Below, piece after piece: positions 15,134 to 22,795 of a stretch of 64,000 bases of DNA. How positions within the stretch are numbered: the first letter of the stretch is position 1; the number at the start of each line of letters is the position of its first letter. Origin of the DNA: a virus. The stretch covers positions 1 through 64,000 of IMG/VR virus record IMGVR_UViG_3300019889_000001, one strand, 5' to 3'. Made by a program: the position numbers and the translations under genes. The notes beneath the pieces were generated by a model. That model worked only from the letters and a program-made list of their open reading frames with translations, made no database searches and had not been told where the DNA came from.

Positions 15134-15637
15134 CAGACTCATTGCCCCAGGTAGGTGGGCAACTTGGGAGCTCATGCTCCACGGGGTACAGACATGGTGA
15201 GGGTTAGAGCAACCGGACAGGGCAACCTAGGCCGGTCGCTCCCCTACCCGGGCAGTCGCCTCACCGGTCGCACTCAGTCACCGCTTGCAGGTGCGAGCAC
15301 GTTGCACGCTGGCCGCTCCAATCGGCCCGCGAGCACGACGCTTGCCGGCGCGAGCGCACACCTGTTCGCTTGCAGCCGCGAGCACCGCGCTCACTCGAGC
15401 GCTCGGACACCTGTTCGTCGAACACTCGTCCGCTAGCTGCTGGCTAGCACCCTGGGTGATTCCGCGATCGAACACAGGTACGTCGAACACCTGTACGCCG
15501 GCCGAATTCGTCGAAGGGGGATCCCCCCCACGAATAAAGGGGCTTTTTCTGGGGGACACGTCCCTACCCCTCCCGGGGCGCCCAACAAGCCCCCCTCCCC
15601 CCATGGCTATTCCGAAGATCTACAGAAGGGAGACGCC
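15134..15637. other. non-coding repeat block, iteron-like
   Basis: About 500 nt without a credible gene. Three copies of CGCTTGC-N5-GCGAGC (starting 15282, 15339, 15367) and three of ACACCTGT(T/A)CG (15358, 15407, 15487), plus CGAACACAGGTACG at 15469. A G-tract/C-tract and the only strong T5 run (AAAGGGGCTTTTT near 15538) precede the operon at 15638. Candidate origin, partition or master regulatory site. Confidence 0.5.
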
Positions 15638-15829
15638 GTGAAGCGTCCGCTCTGCGAACTGTGCCCATCGGACGGCACCGCGATCATTCTCGAGCCCGAC
15701 CCGTTCATGGATCGCCGGTTCTCCGACATCCACCGGGTGCGGGTCGTCTGCGCCGAATGCGACCGCCGATTCTCGAACCACGACGACATCCGGTTCACGC
15801 CCTTCCATCCGACAGTTTCGACACTGTGA
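15638..15829 (+). CDS. CxxC zinc-type hypothetical protein
   Basis: 63 aa, unknown. CELCPSDG near the N-terminus and CAECDRRFSNHDD later form two CxxC pairs; the fold looks like a small zinc ribbon. GTG start with AGAAGGGAGA as ribosome-binding site. First gene of the long plus-strand operon. Confidence 0.65.
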   Translation: MKRPLCELCPSDGTAIILEPDPFMDRRFSDIHRVRVVCAECDRRFSNHDDIRFTPFHPTVSTL

Positions 15830-15963
15830 TCCGCGCCGTCTTCCAGGCGCTCCGGTTGCTCATCGGCATCACGTTGCTCGTCGTGTGCAAGCTCGCCTAC
15901 ATCGTCCACATTCTCGCCGGCAAACTCGCCGGCGTGTGTATCCCCCAAAGGAGACCCCAATGA
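15826..15963 (+). CDS. small membrane protein
   Basis: 45 aa. One long hydrophobic span (ALRLLIGITLLVVCKLAYIV) and a basic tail (IPQRRPQ). GTGA and ATGA overlaps with both neighbours support translation. Confidence 0.55.
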   Translation: MIRAVFQALRLLIGITLLVVCKLAYIVHILAGKLAGVCIPQRRPQ

Positions 15964-16250
15964 TCATCCCCCTCGCACTCCTCGCGTTGGCCGCGCCGAC
16001 CGACACCCCGATCGAGCCGATCACCGAATCGTTGATGACGCTCGGCATCGAATCCGGCGTCATGGACGAATCATGCACGTCGTACGGCGTCGTCATCCCT
16101 CTGCTCGCTGTCGCGCTCGACGGCGACACCGCGCTCGCCATGGACATCACCGACGGATATTTCATCGTGACGTTCGAAACCGGCTACGGCGGACGCCTCA
16201 CCGACGAAGCCCGCGAGGCAGTCACATCGTTCCTCCACGGCTGCGTTTGA
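15960..16250 (+). CDS. secreted hypothetical protein
   Basis: 96 aa. Short hydrophobic leader MIIPLALLALAAPTDTP looks like a minimal export signal; the mature part has two cysteines (DESCTSYG, LHGCV) that could form a disulfide. Similar in layout to the proteins at 16477 and 22427, so these may be a family of exported phage proteins. Confidence 0.55.
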   Translation: MIIPLALLALAAPTDTPIEPITESLMTLGIESGVMDESCTSYGVVIPLLAVALDGDTALAMDITDGYFIVTFETGYGGRLTDEAREAVTSFLHGCV

Positions 16251-16258
16251 TCCCCCCG

Positions 16259-16286
16259 GACGCGGCCACAATGACGTGGCCGCGTC
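16259..16286. terminator. 11-bp perfect hairpin
   Basis: GACGCGGCCAC / GTGGCCGCGTC with loop AATGAC, 8 nt after a stop codon. No T-run; likely terminator or mRNA-end stabiliser. Confidence 0.6.
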
Positions 16287-16310
16287 TCGCCCGCTGCACT
16301 GGAGTGTGTC

Positions 16311-16338
16311 AACGCAGGTTCGATCCCTGCCCGGCGGC
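16311..16338 (+). other. tRNA T-arm-like fragment, possible attachment core
   Basis: GCAGG-TTCGATC-CCTGC (16314-16330) has the exact stem-loop of a tRNA T-arm, followed by CCGGCGGC. No matching 5' acceptor or D-arm was found upstream, so it is not a whole tRNA. A phage attP identical to a host tRNA 3' end would look like this. Confidence 0.35.
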
Positions 16339-16380
16339 CTCAACGGAAAGGATGAGCGATGAAGATGCCCTAGCACTACT

Positions 16381-16420
16381 GGGGGCAGGGCCGCATTGCG
16401 GTTTGTCAAATCCTGCCCCC
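16381..16420. terminator. 9-bp hairpin GGGGGCAGG/CCTGCCCCC
   Basis: Perfect arms 22 nt apart in the gene-free stretch before the gene at 16477. Structured leader or terminator. Confidence 0.5.
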
Positions 16421-16476
16421 GGTTCTGGGCTCCCATCGCTCCCCCCGTCAAGTTCTCAACAACAAAGGAGATCCCA

Positions 16477-16740
16477 GTGATCACCCAACTGGTATTCGCA
16501 GGCGCCCTGCTGGCGACACCGGCGACGGATTCGGGCGACGACACCGCCGCCATGATCCTCGTCATCGACTCCAGCGCGCCCAACCTGTGCGAGCTGGTCA
16601 ACCACCAGATCGTCATGGGTGAAGACCCCGCGGAAGTCGTCGAGCACGGCACCGAGTCGTTCGCGGTCGCATTCAACCCGTCCGACGACGTCGTCGCCCA
16701 CATGCATCTGACGCTCACGATCTGCGCCTACGGGTTCTGA
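16477..16740 (+). CDS. secreted hypothetical protein
   Basis: 87 aa. Hydrophobic start ITQLVFAGALLATPATDSGDD suggests export; two cysteines (NLCELV, TICAYG) and an alpha/beta mature part. GTG start with AAAGGAGA 7 nt upstream. Layout matches the proteins at 15960 and 22427. Confidence 0.6.
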   Translation: MITQLVFAGALLATPATDSGDDTAAMILVIDSSAPNLCELVNHQIVMGEDPAEVVEHGTESFAVAFNPSDDVVAHMHLTLTICAYGF

Positions 16741-16742
16741 CC

Positions 16743-16934
16743 GTGGACCCCGACGCAGTGTGGGCCGTCCTCAACGACGAGGCCGAATTCGGCGAGGACC
16801 GCGACTTTGCCGCATTGGACTTACTCGTCTGGTTCGCAAAGGGCGGAAGCTTCCCGATGGAAGGTCTCCGACCGCGCTCAGACGCCATCGAACGGTGCGA
16901 GCGGCGCCTGGTGGCGGCGATCGAGGGATCGTGA
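16743..16934 (+). CDS. small hypothetical protein
   Basis: 63 aa, unknown, acidic and helical (WAVLNDEAEFGEDRDFAALDLL). GTG start 2 nt after the preceding stop; GTGA overlap at its end. Confidence 0.5.
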   Translation: MDPDAVWAVLNDEAEFGEDRDFAALDLLVWFAKGGSFPMEGLRPRSDAIERCERRLVAAIEGS

Positions 16935-17053
16935 TCGCCGTCGACTTGACCCCGCTCGAATTCGCGCTCGCCTACGTCGGCGCCATCGCCCTGCTCTACG
17001 GGGTGTGGCGGCTCGGCATGTGGTGGCGCTACAACAGGAAGGACCACCGATGA
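16931..17053 (+). CDS. small membrane protein
   Basis: 40 aa. Single span FALAYVGAIALLYGVW with a Trp/Arg/Lys-rich tail (MWWRYNRKDHR). Coupled by GTGA and ATGA overlaps. Confidence 0.5.
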   Translation: MIAVDLTPLEFALAYVGAIALLYGVWRLGMWWRYNRKDHR

Positions 17054-17412
17054 CCATTGAAGTGGTTTATGGTCGAGCCGAGATGCTCGGCGACGAATTC
17101 AACGCCGACCGAATCCGCACCTACCTCGACGACGAAGGCAACGTGTGGACCGGCACCGAGACGACAGACGTCGACTACTACTGCTCGCGTGACTGCGCCG
17201 AGCGGTCGTTGCCGTGGTTGACCCTCTCGGCCATGCAGGGCATCGCGCTCCGCGCCGTGTTCGCCAACGCTCAATACTCGGACTTCAAGACGGCCCGAGA
17301 GCACGGTAACGCCGGGACGGCCGACGCCGGGACTCACTACGGCGACTTCCCGGACTATTCGGTCTACTGCGCGCGCTGCGGCGACACGATCCACCAAGGA
17401 GACGACGAATGA
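17050..17412 (+). CDS. hypothetical protein with two CxxC-type pairs
   Basis: 120 aa, unknown. YYCSRDCAER in the middle and YCARCGDTIHQGD at the end probably bind one zinc ion; between them a helix ALRAVFANAQYSD. Confidence 0.6.
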   Translation: MTIEVVYGRAEMLGDEFNADRIRTYLDDEGNVWTGTETTDVDYYCSRDCAERSLPWLTLSAMQGIALRAVFANAQYSDFKTAREHGNAGTADAGTHYGDFPDYSVYCARCGDTIHQGDDE

Positions 17413-17636
17413 CCTTTCGCGTCACCGAAACGACCCACCACGGCACGTACTACAACGTCGCCGAATCCTTCGGCCCCACACCGCGTGAGGCATTCCTCGC
17501 CGCGCTCTTGACGTCGCCGTACAACTTCACGGCGACACTCGACAACCGTTACGCCGCCGAATGTCTCGCCGACCTCGTGCTCACCGGGCGCGGAGATTTC
17601 GGTTGGGCCCGCTACACCCTCACGGAGGAATCATGA
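17409..17636 (+). CDS. small hypothetical protein
   Basis: 75 aa, unknown. Beta strand start, helix PTPREAFLAALLTSP and beta end; no motif recognised. Confidence 0.5.
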   Translation: MTFRVTETTHHGTYYNVAESFGPTPREAFLAALLTSPYNFTATLDNRYAAECLADLVLTGRGDFGWARYTLTEES

Positions 17637-17851
17637 ACATCACCTACGGAAGTGTCTCGCTCAAAGTCAAGGACTCGAGCCCGGCGTTCCACTGCAAGCA
17701 TCCGGACGGGATGGTTTCGATCCGGGCGACCACCATCGCCGGGACGGACGTGATGCTCTACCTCGACGGGACACCCGAGGAGTTGCTCGACTGGGCGCTC
17801 AAAGTGCGAGTCGCTGCTCATGAGCTTCAACTCCAGGAGGAATCCGAATGA
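17633..17851 (+). CDS. small beta-rich hypothetical protein
   Basis: 72 aa, unknown. Alternating strands with one His/Cys (FHCKHPDG) and a C-terminal helix. Confidence 0.5.
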   Translation: MNITYGSVSLKVKDSSPAFHCKHPDGMVSIRATTIAGTDVMLYLDGTPEELLDWALKVRVAAHELQLQEESE

Positions 17852-18288
17852 CCAACACCGCGACACCAGAACTGACCGCCGAACAACGAGAACTCCGTCT
17901 CGCCTGGCAGATGGCCTTGGATATCGAACGGGCGTGCCGCATCGTCGGATACGTCCACGAACGCAACGCCAACGTCTGCGAGCGGGGCTGCGAATGGGAT
18001 GAGCTGGCCGATCGGATTCTCGACGAACACGTCGGCGACCCCCTGTCGATCGACGTCCAGCTCTCCGGCACCTACGCCGACTACCAGTCCGGTGATCTGT
18101 CCGACATGACGCTCGACCACGTCGGCGTCCTCCTCGGCACCGGTGGCCCGGCCCGCGGCATCGAGTTCCGCGCCTACGGCGATGCCCGGGTGTGGCATCA
18201 GGACTGGGGTACGCAGCGTGCCTACGCGGTGCTCGGAGACGACGCCGCCGAAACTCTCGCCAACCATTGGGGGATCGACTTTCCATGA
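17848..18288 (+). CDS. hypothetical protein
   Basis: 146 aa, unknown. Helical N-terminus with CERGCEWDELADRIL, acidic overall. Part of the 4-nt-overlap chain. Confidence 0.55.
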   Translation: MTNTATPELTAEQRELRLAWQMALDIERACRIVGYVHERNANVCERGCEWDELADRILDEHVGDPLSIDVQLSGTYADYQSGDLSDMTLDHVGVLLGTGGPARGIEFRAYGDARVWHQDWGTQRAYAVLGDDAAETLANHWGIDFP

Positions 18289-18491
18289 TGGCATCGATAG
18301 TCACTCGGCCGCGACGATTCTGGTGTCTCGAATGCCGGGAGTGGACGGCGAGCGGCCCGCTCGACTTCGAATGCTCCCGCTGTCGCTCGCAGTACCTCTG
18401 CGGCGAATGCGGATTCCAGATCAACCAGACCGGTCGGTGTCTCAGACCCGAGCATCTCGGTCCCTGCCCCGAAACCACGGAGGACTCGTGA
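18285..18491 (+). CDS. double zinc-ribbon protein
   Basis: 68 aa. Four CxxC-type pairs (CLEC, CSRC, CGEC, then C and C around RCLRPEHLGPC) in a tiny protein, so most of the fold is zinc-stabilised. Role unknown. Confidence 0.6.
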   Translation: MMASIVTRPRRFWCLECREWTASGPLDFECSRCRSQYLCGECGFQINQTGRCLRPEHLGPCPETTEDS

Positions 18492-18685
18492 AGCAAGTCA
18501 CGGTCAAGTGTGACGGCTGGTGCAGTCAGGCGCACAACGGGATCACGCACATCGACGAATCCGGCTTCGCCTACTGCGCGCCGTGCGGACTCCGCAGGCA
18601 GGCTGACGGCTGGAAGCGTTGCCGCAAGCTCCGACCCTTCGAACTCCGACGCCTGCTTCGAGGCGAACAATTAGCGAGGTACTGA
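18488..18685 (+). CDS. small zinc-type protein
   Basis: 65 aa. CDGWCSQAHNGITH and CAPCGLRRQ suggest one zinc site; very basic C-terminal helix (KLRPFELRRLLRGEQ). GTG start in a GTGA overlap. Confidence 0.55.
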   Translation: MKQVTVKCDGWCSQAHNGITHIDESGFAYCAPCGLRRQADGWKRCRKLRPFELRRLLRGEQLARY

Positions 18686-18686
18686 A

Positions 18687-18770
18687 ATGACACGTATCAA
18701 ACCGGGCCCTACCGACTCCCCAACTCCTGTCGGGCAGTCGGCGGCTGCCCGGCACGGGGGTTCGAGATGA
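18687..18770 (+). CDS. very small ORF
   Basis: 27 aa (MTRIKPGPTDSPTPVGQS...). Supported only by position: it starts 1 nt after one gene and ends in an ATGA overlap with the next. It may be a translated spacer. Confidence 0.3.
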   Translation: MTRIKPGPTDSPTPVGQSAAARHGGSR

Positions 18771-18955
18771 AAGTCTCAGAGATGCGCGCCGTCGCTGATG
18801 CGTGCGCTACGAGCGCTGGTGTCTGGCTGAGCTACGCCGAGACCTCGCAGACCGAGGAGGGCACGTTGGCGTACGCCACGCAGTCGCTCGCCTCGATTCA
18901 GATCGCCAACTACTGGCGGGAATCCGCCAACGACATCGAACGGAGCTACGAATGA
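18767..18955 (+). CDS. small hypothetical protein
   Basis: 62 aa, unknown, helical with a Ser/Thr-rich middle (YAETSQTEEGTLAYATQ). Confidence 0.5.
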   Translation: MKVSEMRAVADACATSAGVWLSYAETSQTEEGTLAYATQSLASIQIANYWRESANDIERSYE

Positions 18956-19134
18956 AGATCAAGGCACGCATCACCGCCCGCGCCCCGAAGCCGCAGGAAT
19001 CGGTGGAGAGGCTGCAAGCCCAGTTCGCCGACTGGCCGGACTACGTCGCGGTCGGCAACATCACGCTCGTCTCGAAGTATTCGAACGGGCTCCACTGGAT
19101 CGCCGCCGTCACCATGGAGAAGGAACTGTCGTGA
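18952..19134 (+). CDS. small basic hypothetical protein
   Basis: 60 aa, unknown. Basic start MKIKARITARAPKP, then a beta hairpin region (VAVGNITLVSKYSNGLHWIAA). Confidence 0.5.
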   Translation: MKIKARITARAPKPQESVERLQAQFADWPDYVAVGNITLVSKYSNGLHWIAAVTMEKELS

Positions 19135-19298
19135 GCTGGTTCCGCGTGTCCTTCTCGCAGACCGAGTACCGCTCGGCGATCGTCGAGGCCGCCTCATCTG
19201 AGGCCGCTGTCGAGATGGTGCGCGAAGGTGACTACGACGACAGCAGTTTCGACATGGCTGAGGGATTCACCTTGGTCGACGTAGAGGAGGTGGAATGA
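19131..19298 (+). CDS. small acidic hypothetical protein
   Basis: 55 aa, unknown. SWFRVSFSQTEYRSAIVEA then an acidic tail; GTG start in the GTGA overlap. Confidence 0.5.
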   Translation: MSWFRVSFSQTEYRSAIVEAASSEAAVEMVREGDYDDSSFDMAEGFTLVDVEEVE

Positions 19299-19486
19299 AG
19301 CGCACACTCACCTACCTCGATGCAGTCGGGGAAATCGAAGTATGGGTCATCCCCGAGGACGCTTCGATGTATTGGCATGACGGGATGGTGTTCGTCAGGA
19401 GCGACTGGGATGCACTTGGATGGTCATCGCGTCGTTGCTTCGCGGTGCCTATCAACCGCTTGTTGCACTACGAGGAGAAGTCATGA
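19295..19486 (+). CDS. small hypothetical protein
   Basis: 63 aa, unknown, mostly beta (TYLDAVGEIEVWVIPED) with Trp-rich centre. Confidence 0.5.
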   Translation: MKRTLTYLDAVGEIEVWVIPEDASMYWHDGMVFVRSDWDALGWSSRRCFAVPINRLLHYEEKS

Positions 19487-19680
19487 CCACCAAGAAATCA
19501 CCGAAGAAGAAGACCGCGAAGAAGTCGTACGAGACGGACCGCGGTATCCGGGTCTGCCGCGACGAGGACTGTCCGGAGTGCGGCTGGCCTGAGACGTACG
19601 CCGAGGTCGACATCTTGACCGGCACGCCATGTGTGCTCGCGCTCGGATGCAGTAAATGCGGCTGGAAGGTGGAGGTGTGA
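19483..19680 (+). CDS. small zinc-ribbon protein
   Basis: 65 aa. Lys-rich N-terminus (TTKKSPKKKTAKK) then CRDEDCPECGW and CSKCGWKVEV. A nucleic-acid-binding zinc ribbon is the simplest reading. Confidence 0.6.
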   Translation: MTTKKSPKKKTAKKSYETDRGIRVCRDEDCPECGWPETYAEVDILTGTPCVLALGCSKCGWKVEV

Positions 19681-19904
19681 TGGCCCGCGAACTGTGGCCC
19701 GACCCGGACGACAACCTCGACTGGCAAGACGAGCAGGACGCGATCGGCGACATACTCGACGACCGCGACGGCGACCACGACGGGTTCGGCTCCCATTGGA
19801 ATGATCGGATCTCGGCGATCGAAGGGTACTGCGACTACTGCGAGCGCGAAGGCCACACGTTTCGCTCGTGCCCACGACGAGACGACCACCAGGACCAGTT
19901 GTGA
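19680..19904 (+). CDS. acidic zinc-knuckle protein
   Basis: 74 aa. Acidic first half (DPDDNLDWQDEQD), then CDYCEREGHTFRSCPRR, a CCHC-like CX2CX4HX4C knuckle. TGATG overlap with the previous stop. Confidence 0.6.
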   Translation: MARELWPDPDDNLDWQDEQDAIGDILDDRDGDHDGFGSHWNDRISAIEGYCDYCEREGHTFRSCPRRDDHQDQL

Positions 19905-20101
19905 GTGGCACCTCCCCGCGGCCAGGGCGGTCGTGGGTGTGCGAGTCCGATCCTCGTTGCATCCGCCCGGAACATCGCGGCCCGCACTTCTACCGGGAAT
20001 GCGCGACTGCCGGCTGTACCAGCCACGCTCGTCGTGAGGAACCGATGTGCCCTCGGCATGAGGACCGGGCGACGTACGAGAAATACCAAGAGGAGTCATG
20101 A
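19901..20101 (+). CDS. Cys/His-rich small protein
   Basis: 66 aa. Cysteines and histidines at CESDPRCIRPEHRGPHFYREC and CTSH...MCPRHEDR; zinc binding likely. GTG start in GTGA overlap. Shares the CIRPEHxGPH pattern with CLRPEHLGP of the 18285 gene. Confidence 0.55.
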   Translation: MSGTSPRPGRSWVCESDPRCIRPEHRGPHFYRECATAGCTSHARREEPMCPRHEDRATYEKYQEES

Positions 20102-20271
20102 GTTTCATCGTCCGCTGTTCTGATGGTGCGCAACGTCACCGCGATCCGTTTCCGACTCGCCGCCAAGCCGACGAGTTCTCATGGTGGGGTCACTGTTGCA
20201 CCAGCGAACACGAAATCATCTCCCTGGAGGAGACATGCCCGCACCCCACGATCTCGACCCCGGCGCCATGA
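20098..20271 (+). CDS. small Cys/His protein
   Basis: 57 aa: SFIVRCSDGAQRHRDPF, then WWGHCCTSEHE and ETCPHP. ATGA overlap at its start. Unknown. Confidence 0.45.
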   Translation: MSFIVRCSDGAQRHRDPFPTRRQADEFSWWGHCCTSEHEIISLEETCPHPTISTPAP

Positions 20272-20366
20272 CCGAAGCCGAGAGGCTCGCGAAACGCAGG
20301 TACCAAGCGCATTTCGCCTTCGAGATGATGCCTGACCCGCCCGACGAAGACAAGGAAGCCGAATGA
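20235..20366 (+). CDS. very small hypothetical protein
   Basis: 43 aa from the ATG preceded by GGAGGAGAC; a shorter version from ATG 20268 would overlap the previous stop by ATGA. Basic helix EAERLAKRRYQAHF then an acidic tail. Confidence 0.4.
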   Translation: MPAPHDLDPGAMTEAERLAKRRYQAHFAFEMMPDPPDEDKEAE

Positions 20367-20647
20367 GCACCCAAATCTGGAAATTCCGAATCCCCGTCGA
20401 CGGAATCACCGTCGACCTGTCCCGCCCGACCCCGATGTTCGTGGGCTGTGATCCGCGCTCGTCATCCATCGACGATGAAGATCTGCCTTCGATCTGGATC
20501 AAATGCCACTCGGATGGGATCCCCACTCGACGGCGGTACTACCTCGTTGGCACAGGCCATTCAATACCACCAGGCAACGACCGTTATTGCGGGTCCGCGG
20601 TCTGCGGGTCGTACGTGTGGCATGTCTTCGAATCGGAGAAGCCATGA
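20363..20647 (+). CDS. DUF7352-like hypothetical protein
   Basis: 94 aa. Opening IWKFRIPVDGITVDL and closing YVWHVFE match the IWKYxIP...HVF pattern of small phage proteins grouped as DUF7352; role unknown. Confidence 0.55.
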   Translation: MSTQIWKFRIPVDGITVDLSRPTPMFVGCDPRSSSIDDEDLPSIWIKCHSDGIPTRRRYYLVGTGHSIPPGNDRYCGSAVCGSYVWHVFESEKP

Positions 20648-20952
20648 GTCGCTCAGATCACCCCTCGCTCGCCCAGAACGCTCACATCGAGTACGTCATC
20701 CGGTTTGAGGGCGACGACATGGTCTGCTTCTTACAGGCCGGCGCGAACTTCATCGAGTTGTATCGCGTCGAGCATGGATGTGCTGACGGAGACACAGAGA
20801 TGTGCCTCGAGCAGCTCAATCGTTGTCAGTTGATGTGCGAAGACGACTACGGAACCGGTCTGCCTTGGATCGTCTCCCAAGACCCGGAAAACGACCCGCG
20901 CCTGTCCTGGACGGGCACGGTCCCTACGAATATGAACAGGAGAACCACATGA
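20644..20952 (+). CDS. hypothetical protein
   Basis: 102 aa, unknown; four cysteines dispersed (VCFLQAG, HGCADG, EMCLEQ, QLMCED). No family recognised. Confidence 0.5.
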   Translation: MSRSDHPSLAQNAHIEYVIRFEGDDMVCFLQAGANFIELYRVEHGCADGDTEMCLEQLNRCQLMCEDDYGTGLPWIVSQDPENDPRLSWTGTVPTNMNRRTT

Positions 20953-21491
20953 CCACGAACGAGTTCATCCCCGGCGAACTGCGAGCCCGGATTGATGCGA
21001 CGGGCGACGAGTTCGACCGCTTCGATCTCGCCCGGAAGTTCATTCGGGACATGAAACGGAAGCATCCCGACGAATGGGACGAGTGGATGTTCGACGCCGA
21101 AACGTCACGCATCCTCACCATGATCCGACGGATCGTGGCGGACCGCCGACACACGGTGCGGAAACGTCACATGCGTGACGTCGCCAACAACCGGGCCTCC
21201 GCGACGATCAAGGCGAAGACGCCGACCCCGGTTGCGTTTCCGGCCGTCCCGGCGGGCTCAATGCATTACGGCGTCGAGAACGGGAAATTCCGACGGCTGC
21301 GCGCCATGCGTCGCCCCGAAGTCCTCGCTACCGCCGCCCATTGTGAACATCTCGGCCAGGGCTCGCTACTCCAGGCCGCCGTTTTGCGGACCATCGCGAA
21401 ACGGATGCCCGACGACGTTGTCGTTGTGCGAGACGTCTGCACCGACGAACAGCTCGACACGCTGTTCGGCGAGCAGCAAGTCACCTTCTGA
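20949..21491 (+). CDS. hypothetical protein, helical and basic
   Basis: 180 aa, unknown. Repeated Arg-rich helices (ARKFIRDMKRKHPDEWDEWM; MIRRIVADRRHTVRKRHMRDVANNR in parts) suggest nucleic-acid contact. Last gene before a C-rich non-coding segment. Confidence 0.55.
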   Translation: MTTNEFIPGELRARIDATGDEFDRFDLARKFIRDMKRKHPDEWDEWMFDAETSRILTMIRRIVADRRHTVRKRHMRDVANNRASATIKAKTPTPVAFPAVPAGSMHYGVENGKFRRLRAMRRPEVLATAAHCEHLGQGSLLQAAVLRTIAKRMPDDVVVVRDVCTDEQLDTLFGEQQVTF

Positions 21492-21695
21492 ACGCAGCGC
21501 CAGGCTGCTATACGACTCCCCTCCACCCCCCGTCCCAGTTCACCTCATCCCATACCGACAACCCAACCCGTCCCAGTACTGCCCACCCACTGCCCTCTCC
21601 GACTACCCGTCCCTCCCCGTCTCCTTCCTCCCCGCCCCGACCACCCTCCTCTCTCCTGGCCAACCTCGCCCCATACCGACAACCCAAAGGAAACA
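21492..21695 (+). other. C-rich, G-poor stretch with 17-bp direct repeat
   Basis: No gene. From about 21510 the plus strand is dominated by C and T with few G. The 17-mer CCCATACCGACAACCCA occurs at 21549-21565 and 21670-21686. Unstructured C-rich, G-poor RNA is the usual substrate for Rho, so this may be a Rho-dependent terminator between two operons. Confidence 0.5.
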
Positions 21696-22430
21696 ATGCC
21701 CACAGCGACACTCACCAAGCCGACGTTCAGGGACGTCTTCGCTAAACATCAGCCCAAGGTGTGGAAGCACCGCTACCACGTCGAGCTGTACGTCGAGAAC
21801 CTCACCGGCGGCACACCAAACGACCCGCGCGTCATCGAGAAGTGGTTGCGTACCAAAGTGCTCAACGACAACGCCGCCCTGAACGAGGCGATCAGCAAGA
21901 CGATGGTCGAGATGGGCGTCGACCCCCTCGAAGATCCGGCCGCCGGCGAGAAGGCGATGGAGAAGTACATCTCCTCGGCGCATCTCAACGGCTTCAAGCG
22001 GGTCGAAGGACAACTCATCTACGAGGGTCGGAACGCGAAGGCCGCCATCAAGGAGGCGTTCGGTGTCGCGCTCGGCTCGGGCCACATCAAGGCTCGTGGT
22101 TGGGGTGAGACCAACAAGGGCTCGAAGGCCTTCGTCGCCGAGCACATCATGATCCCCGACCGATACATCCCCATCCTTCGAGAGGACGGGTCGCCGTTCA
22201 CGGAACCGACCGGCATCAACCAGCGCTTCGTCCACACCCACAACGGCGACGGCATCCAGTACGAAGAGTTCTGCGATCCGGCCCTCCTCCGCTTCGAGGT
22301 CTGGACTGACTGGGATTTCGACCAGCACTGGCCGACGATCTGGTCGATCGGCGGCAAGCAGGGCGTCGGTGCGACCCGCTCAATGGGGTGCGGCGTGTAC
22401 TTCGTCTCGCGTTGGGACAAGCAGTCATGA
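21696..22430 (+). CDS. RAMP-like phage protein
   Basis: 244 aa. The layout follows a widespread phage family related to RAMP (ferredoxin-like) proteins: an opening strand-rich VELYVENLTGGTPNDP, LIYEGRNAKAAIKEAFGVAL (compare the family's xYFPxxNIxxALxEA helix), a mid segment IMIPDRYIPI, and near the C-terminus a Gly-rich IGGKQGVGATRSMGCGVYF resembling the RAMP glycine loop. Not part of a CRISPR locus. Starts 5 nt after AAAGGAAA, first gene after the C-rich segment. Assignment is by pattern only; no catalytic residue can be named. Confidence 0.5.
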   Translation: MPTATLTKPTFRDVFAKHQPKVWKHRYHVELYVENLTGGTPNDPRVIEKWLRTKVLNDNAALNEAISKTMVEMGVDPLEDPAAGEKAMEKYISSAHLNGFKRVEGQLIYEGRNAKAAIKEAFGVALGSGHIKARGWGETNKGSKAFVAEHIMIPDRYIPILREDGSPFTEPTGINQRFVHTHNGDGIQYEEFCDPALLRFEVWTDWDFDQHWPTIWSIGGKQGVGATRSMGCGVYFVSRWDKQS

Positions 22431-22777
22431 TCGCCCAACTCACCCTCGCGGCCCTCCTGCTCGCCGCTCCCGCACCACCCGAGGTTCCCCAGAGCGAGGT
22501 CGACTACATCAACGAGGTGGTGGGAATTTACTTCGAGAACATCTTCCCCGACTCGTTCGCCCCCGCGTGCAACGTGACCTTCGCAACGGCGGGCGATGCC
22601 GTGACCGGCACGTGCTATGCCTCTAGCGGAATCTCGGTGATCGTATTGCTCGTCGTGCATTCCGGCATCGAAGTCACCATCATCCCCATCGGTGAGCATC
22701 AGTACGTCGACAACGCGGAGATGGCGAGTCCCGAACTAACACTCACCGCTGACGCTCCACTCGCGCCCACGCCGTGA
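22427..22777 (+). CDS. secreted hypothetical protein
   Basis: 116 aa. Leader MIAQLTLAALLLAAPAPPEV, two cysteines (APACNVTF, GTCYAS) and a beta-rich mature part. Third member of the exported-protein layout seen at 15960 and 16477. Confidence 0.6.
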   Translation: MIAQLTLAALLLAAPAPPEVPQSEVDYINEVVGIYFENIFPDSFAPACNVTFATAGDAVTGTCYASSGISVIVLLVVHSGIEVTIIPIGEHQYVDNAEMASPELTLTADAPLAPTP

Positions 22778-22795
22778 GCTTTCGGACCGAACCCA

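Noticed and set aside
16259-16338. Complete tRNA gene ending at the T-arm
   Set aside because: Counting 48 nt back from the T-arm gives no 5' acceptor complementary to CCGGCGG, and the space is filled by an 11-bp hairpin; only a 3' fragment is supported.
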